From Alphaproteobacteria bacterium (GTDB lineage: Bacteria > Myxococcota_A > UBA796 > GCA-2862545): DNA of 64,000 nucleotides. Shown here piece after piece: positions 62,804 to 64,000 of the stretch. The notes beneath the pieces are model-generated. The model searched no databases. It was given only the letters and a program-made list of their open reading frames with translations, and was not told the origin of the DNA. The position numbers and the translations under genes are program-made. Within the stretch, counting starts at the first letter, position 1. Each line of letters begins with the position of its first letter. The stretch lies in the NCBI GenBank assembly GCA_020632955.1, contig JACKEO010000013.1, forward strand, positions 62,001-126,000. Reading direction: 5' to 3'.

Positions 62804-64000
62804 ATGCAGCCGAAGCGCACGCTCCATCTCCTCGCCGCCACGGCGGTCCTGGGCTGCGGCACGCCGCCCGCCGACACCGCCCTGCGGGATCTGGCGGACG
62901 CACCGGTCGACGAGGTGGTCGATCCCGAGGATCCGGCCGTCCCCGAGGACGAGCTCCCGGTGCCCGACGAGCCGGAGGTGGCGGACCCCACGTTCACCGT
63001 GGGCGACCCGATCGGCACGGCCCCCGGCCTGCGCGCGGCCCTGCCGGTGGAGGGCCTCCGCTCCCGCGCCGGCACCGTGGTGCTCTCGCCCGACGACGCC
63101 GTGGCCTACGTCGCCGATGCCGACAACGGGGCGGTGCACCGCGTGGTGCTCGCCGACAGCACCACCAGCACGCTGCCGCTCGGCGCCGAGCCCACCCGTC
63201 TGGTGCGCGCCGGCAGCGACCTCTGGGTCACCCTGCGTGGCACGGGCGAGGTGGTGCGTCTGCACGACGACGGCACGGCGCTCGCCGAGACCGACCGCGT
63301 GCACGTGGGCGCCGAGCCCTACGGCCTCGCGCTCTCCACCGTGCAGCCCTGGATCTTCGTGGCGCTCTCGCAGGAGGACGCCGTGCTCGCCCTCGACCTG
63401 CAGACCCTCGAGCCCATCGGACGCTGGGTGGTGCCCGGCGAGCCTCGCTGGCTCTCGGTCAACCCGGTGAACGACGAGGTGGTCGCGGCGCCCGCGCGCA
63501 GTCCCCACCTCGCGCGTCTGCGACCCACCTCGGGCGAGGTGGCGGTGATGGAGCTGCCGCGGCCCCGACGCTTCGCCGACCCGGAGTGCCCCGACCGCAC
63601 CCTCGAGCGCCGTGTCTCGGGCGACCCCGACTTCCTCGCCGACGGCCGCCTGCTGGTGCCGCTGCTCTTCGCCGACACCGACCTGCGCGTGCCCGCGTTC
63701 GCCGACCCCGACGGCGACGGCCTCCCCGGCTTCGACACCGCCACCGGCGTCGACCTGGAGGAGCCGCTGCCCGACGAGGGCCTGTTCTGCGCCGAGGAGC
63801 GCCCCAGGCCGGGCGGCGGCGCCTACGGCACGCCCGCACGCGTCGACCGCCCCGGCGACAAGGGCCGCTTCACACCGGCCCTGGGCGAGGTGGACCTCGG
63901 CCGCCTCGTGGTGGACGAGCTCCACGTCCTGGCCCTGGTGCACACCGCCCACGCCACGACCGACAACGCCACCGGCGACGTCGACCTGCGCGCCACGGTG
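62804..64000 (+). CDS. Beta-propeller lipoprotein (3' end beyond window)
   Basis: 399 codons are visible and the frame is open at the window edge. Lipobox VLGC (Cys18), then an Asp/Glu/Pro/Val-rich stalk (DEVVDPEDPAVPEDELPVPDE). From about residue 85 onwards are YVTN/NHL-like propeller blades: VVLSPDDAVAYVADADNGAVHRV, LVRAGSDLWVTLRGTGEVVRL, PWIFVALSQEDAVLALDL, GRWVVPGEPRWLSV. A DPDGDGLPGFD motif near 305 suggests Ca2+ binding. Such propellers are sometimes fused to di-heme cytochrome peroxidase-like domains further on, which cannot be seen here. Surface location expected. Confidence 0.82.
   Translation, partial: MQPKRTLHLLAATAVLGCGTPPADTALRDLADAPVDEVVDPEDPAVPEDELPVPDEPEVADPTFTVGDPIGTAPGLRAALPVEGLRSRAGTVVLSPDDAVAYVADADNGAVHRVVLADSTTSTLPLGAEPTRLVRAGSDLWVTLRGTGEVVRLHDDGTALAETDRVHVGAEPYGLALSTVQPWIFVALSQEDAVLALDLQTLEPIGRWVVPGEPRWLSVNPVNDEVVAAPARSPHLARLRPTSGEVAVMELPRPRRFADPECPDRTLERRVSGDPDFLADGRLLVPLLFADTDLRVPAFADPDGDGLPGFDTATGVDLEEPLPDEGLFCAEERPRPGGGAYGTPARVDRPGDKGRFTPALGEVDLGRLVVDELHVLALVHTAHATTDNATGDVDLRATV

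Overview
The window is about 72% G+C and almost fully coding. I call 51 protein genes, two of them cut by the window edges. No gap between genes exceeds about 185 bp. I see no rRNA or tRNA gene, insertion sequence, phage gene or CRISPR array. The content points to a predatory or saprophytic-type member of the Myxococcota (former Deltaproteobacteria), probably uncultured. The reasons are: about 23 of 51 proteins are predicted lipoproteins; many have an Asp/Thr/Ser/Gly stalk right after the lipobox cysteine; there are MopE-like CNGIDDDCD metal-binding repeats, Cys-rich CGDG...CDG repeats and MYXO-CTERM-like tails; and Ser/Thr kinase, FHA and AfsR-like regulators are present. The genus cannot be told from the sequence.

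Layout. 0-9.5 kb: the start of a lipoprotein gene, two paralogous PHP/CehA-type lipoproteins, a DmdC-like acyl-CoA dehydrogenase, an MBL-fold hydrolase and a FadL-like outer-membrane protein. 9.6-15.4 kb: a C2-domain lipoprotein, then a tightly coupled trio (FG-GAP lipoprotein, DUF1592-type c-heme lipoprotein, Tat-exported DUF1552 protein). 15.4-21.7 kb: a Cys-rich lipoprotein, an AfsR-like regulator, a methyltransferase, an alpha-rich lipoprotein, and an ArsR/rhodanese/small-membrane-protein module with a recognisable promoter and operator. 21.7-28.9 kb: a VIT-family metal transporter, a heme plus copper monooxygenase-like lipoprotein, a SUMF1-domain lipoprotein and a fatty-acid hydroxylase/sterol desaturase-family membrane protein. 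28.9-39.2 kb: surface lipoproteins, including a GH92 mannosidase, two neighbouring P-domain proteins and a Kelch protein, plus a Tag-like glycosylase.

39.2-47.4 kb holds envelope and ligation functions: MtgA, a transglutaminase-DUF2126 fusion, a membrane-anchored SGNH protein with a coupled membrane protein, an OmpA-domain protein, and an ATP-grasp ligase overlapping a protein of unknown function. 47.5-58.2 kb holds the second C2-domain lipoprotein, a MopE-like MYXO-CTERM protein, a VLCAD/ACAD9-like acyl-CoA dehydrogenase, a crotonase coupled to a UPF0462-like protein, a large secreted MYXO-CTERM protein and leucyl-tRNA synthetase. 58.2-61.9 kb is a two-gene signalling module (FHA-winged helix protein and Ser/Thr kinase with a beta-propeller). 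The window ends with two lipoproteins, the last cut by the edge.

How the parts fit. Fatty-acid handling recurs (two acyl-CoA dehydrogenases, a crotonase, a FadL-like porin, a lipid hydroxylase). The dominant theme is a large, varied set of surface-anchored proteins held on acidic stalks, some carrying Ca2+-binding, P-domain, propeller or redox modules. The best candidates for undescribed biology are the paired C2-domain lipoproteins, the P-domain pair without a protease, the FG-GAP/DUF1592/DUF1552 trio, the kinase/FHA-winged-helix pair, and the ATP-grasp/unknown pair beside the transglutaminase-amidoligase fusion.
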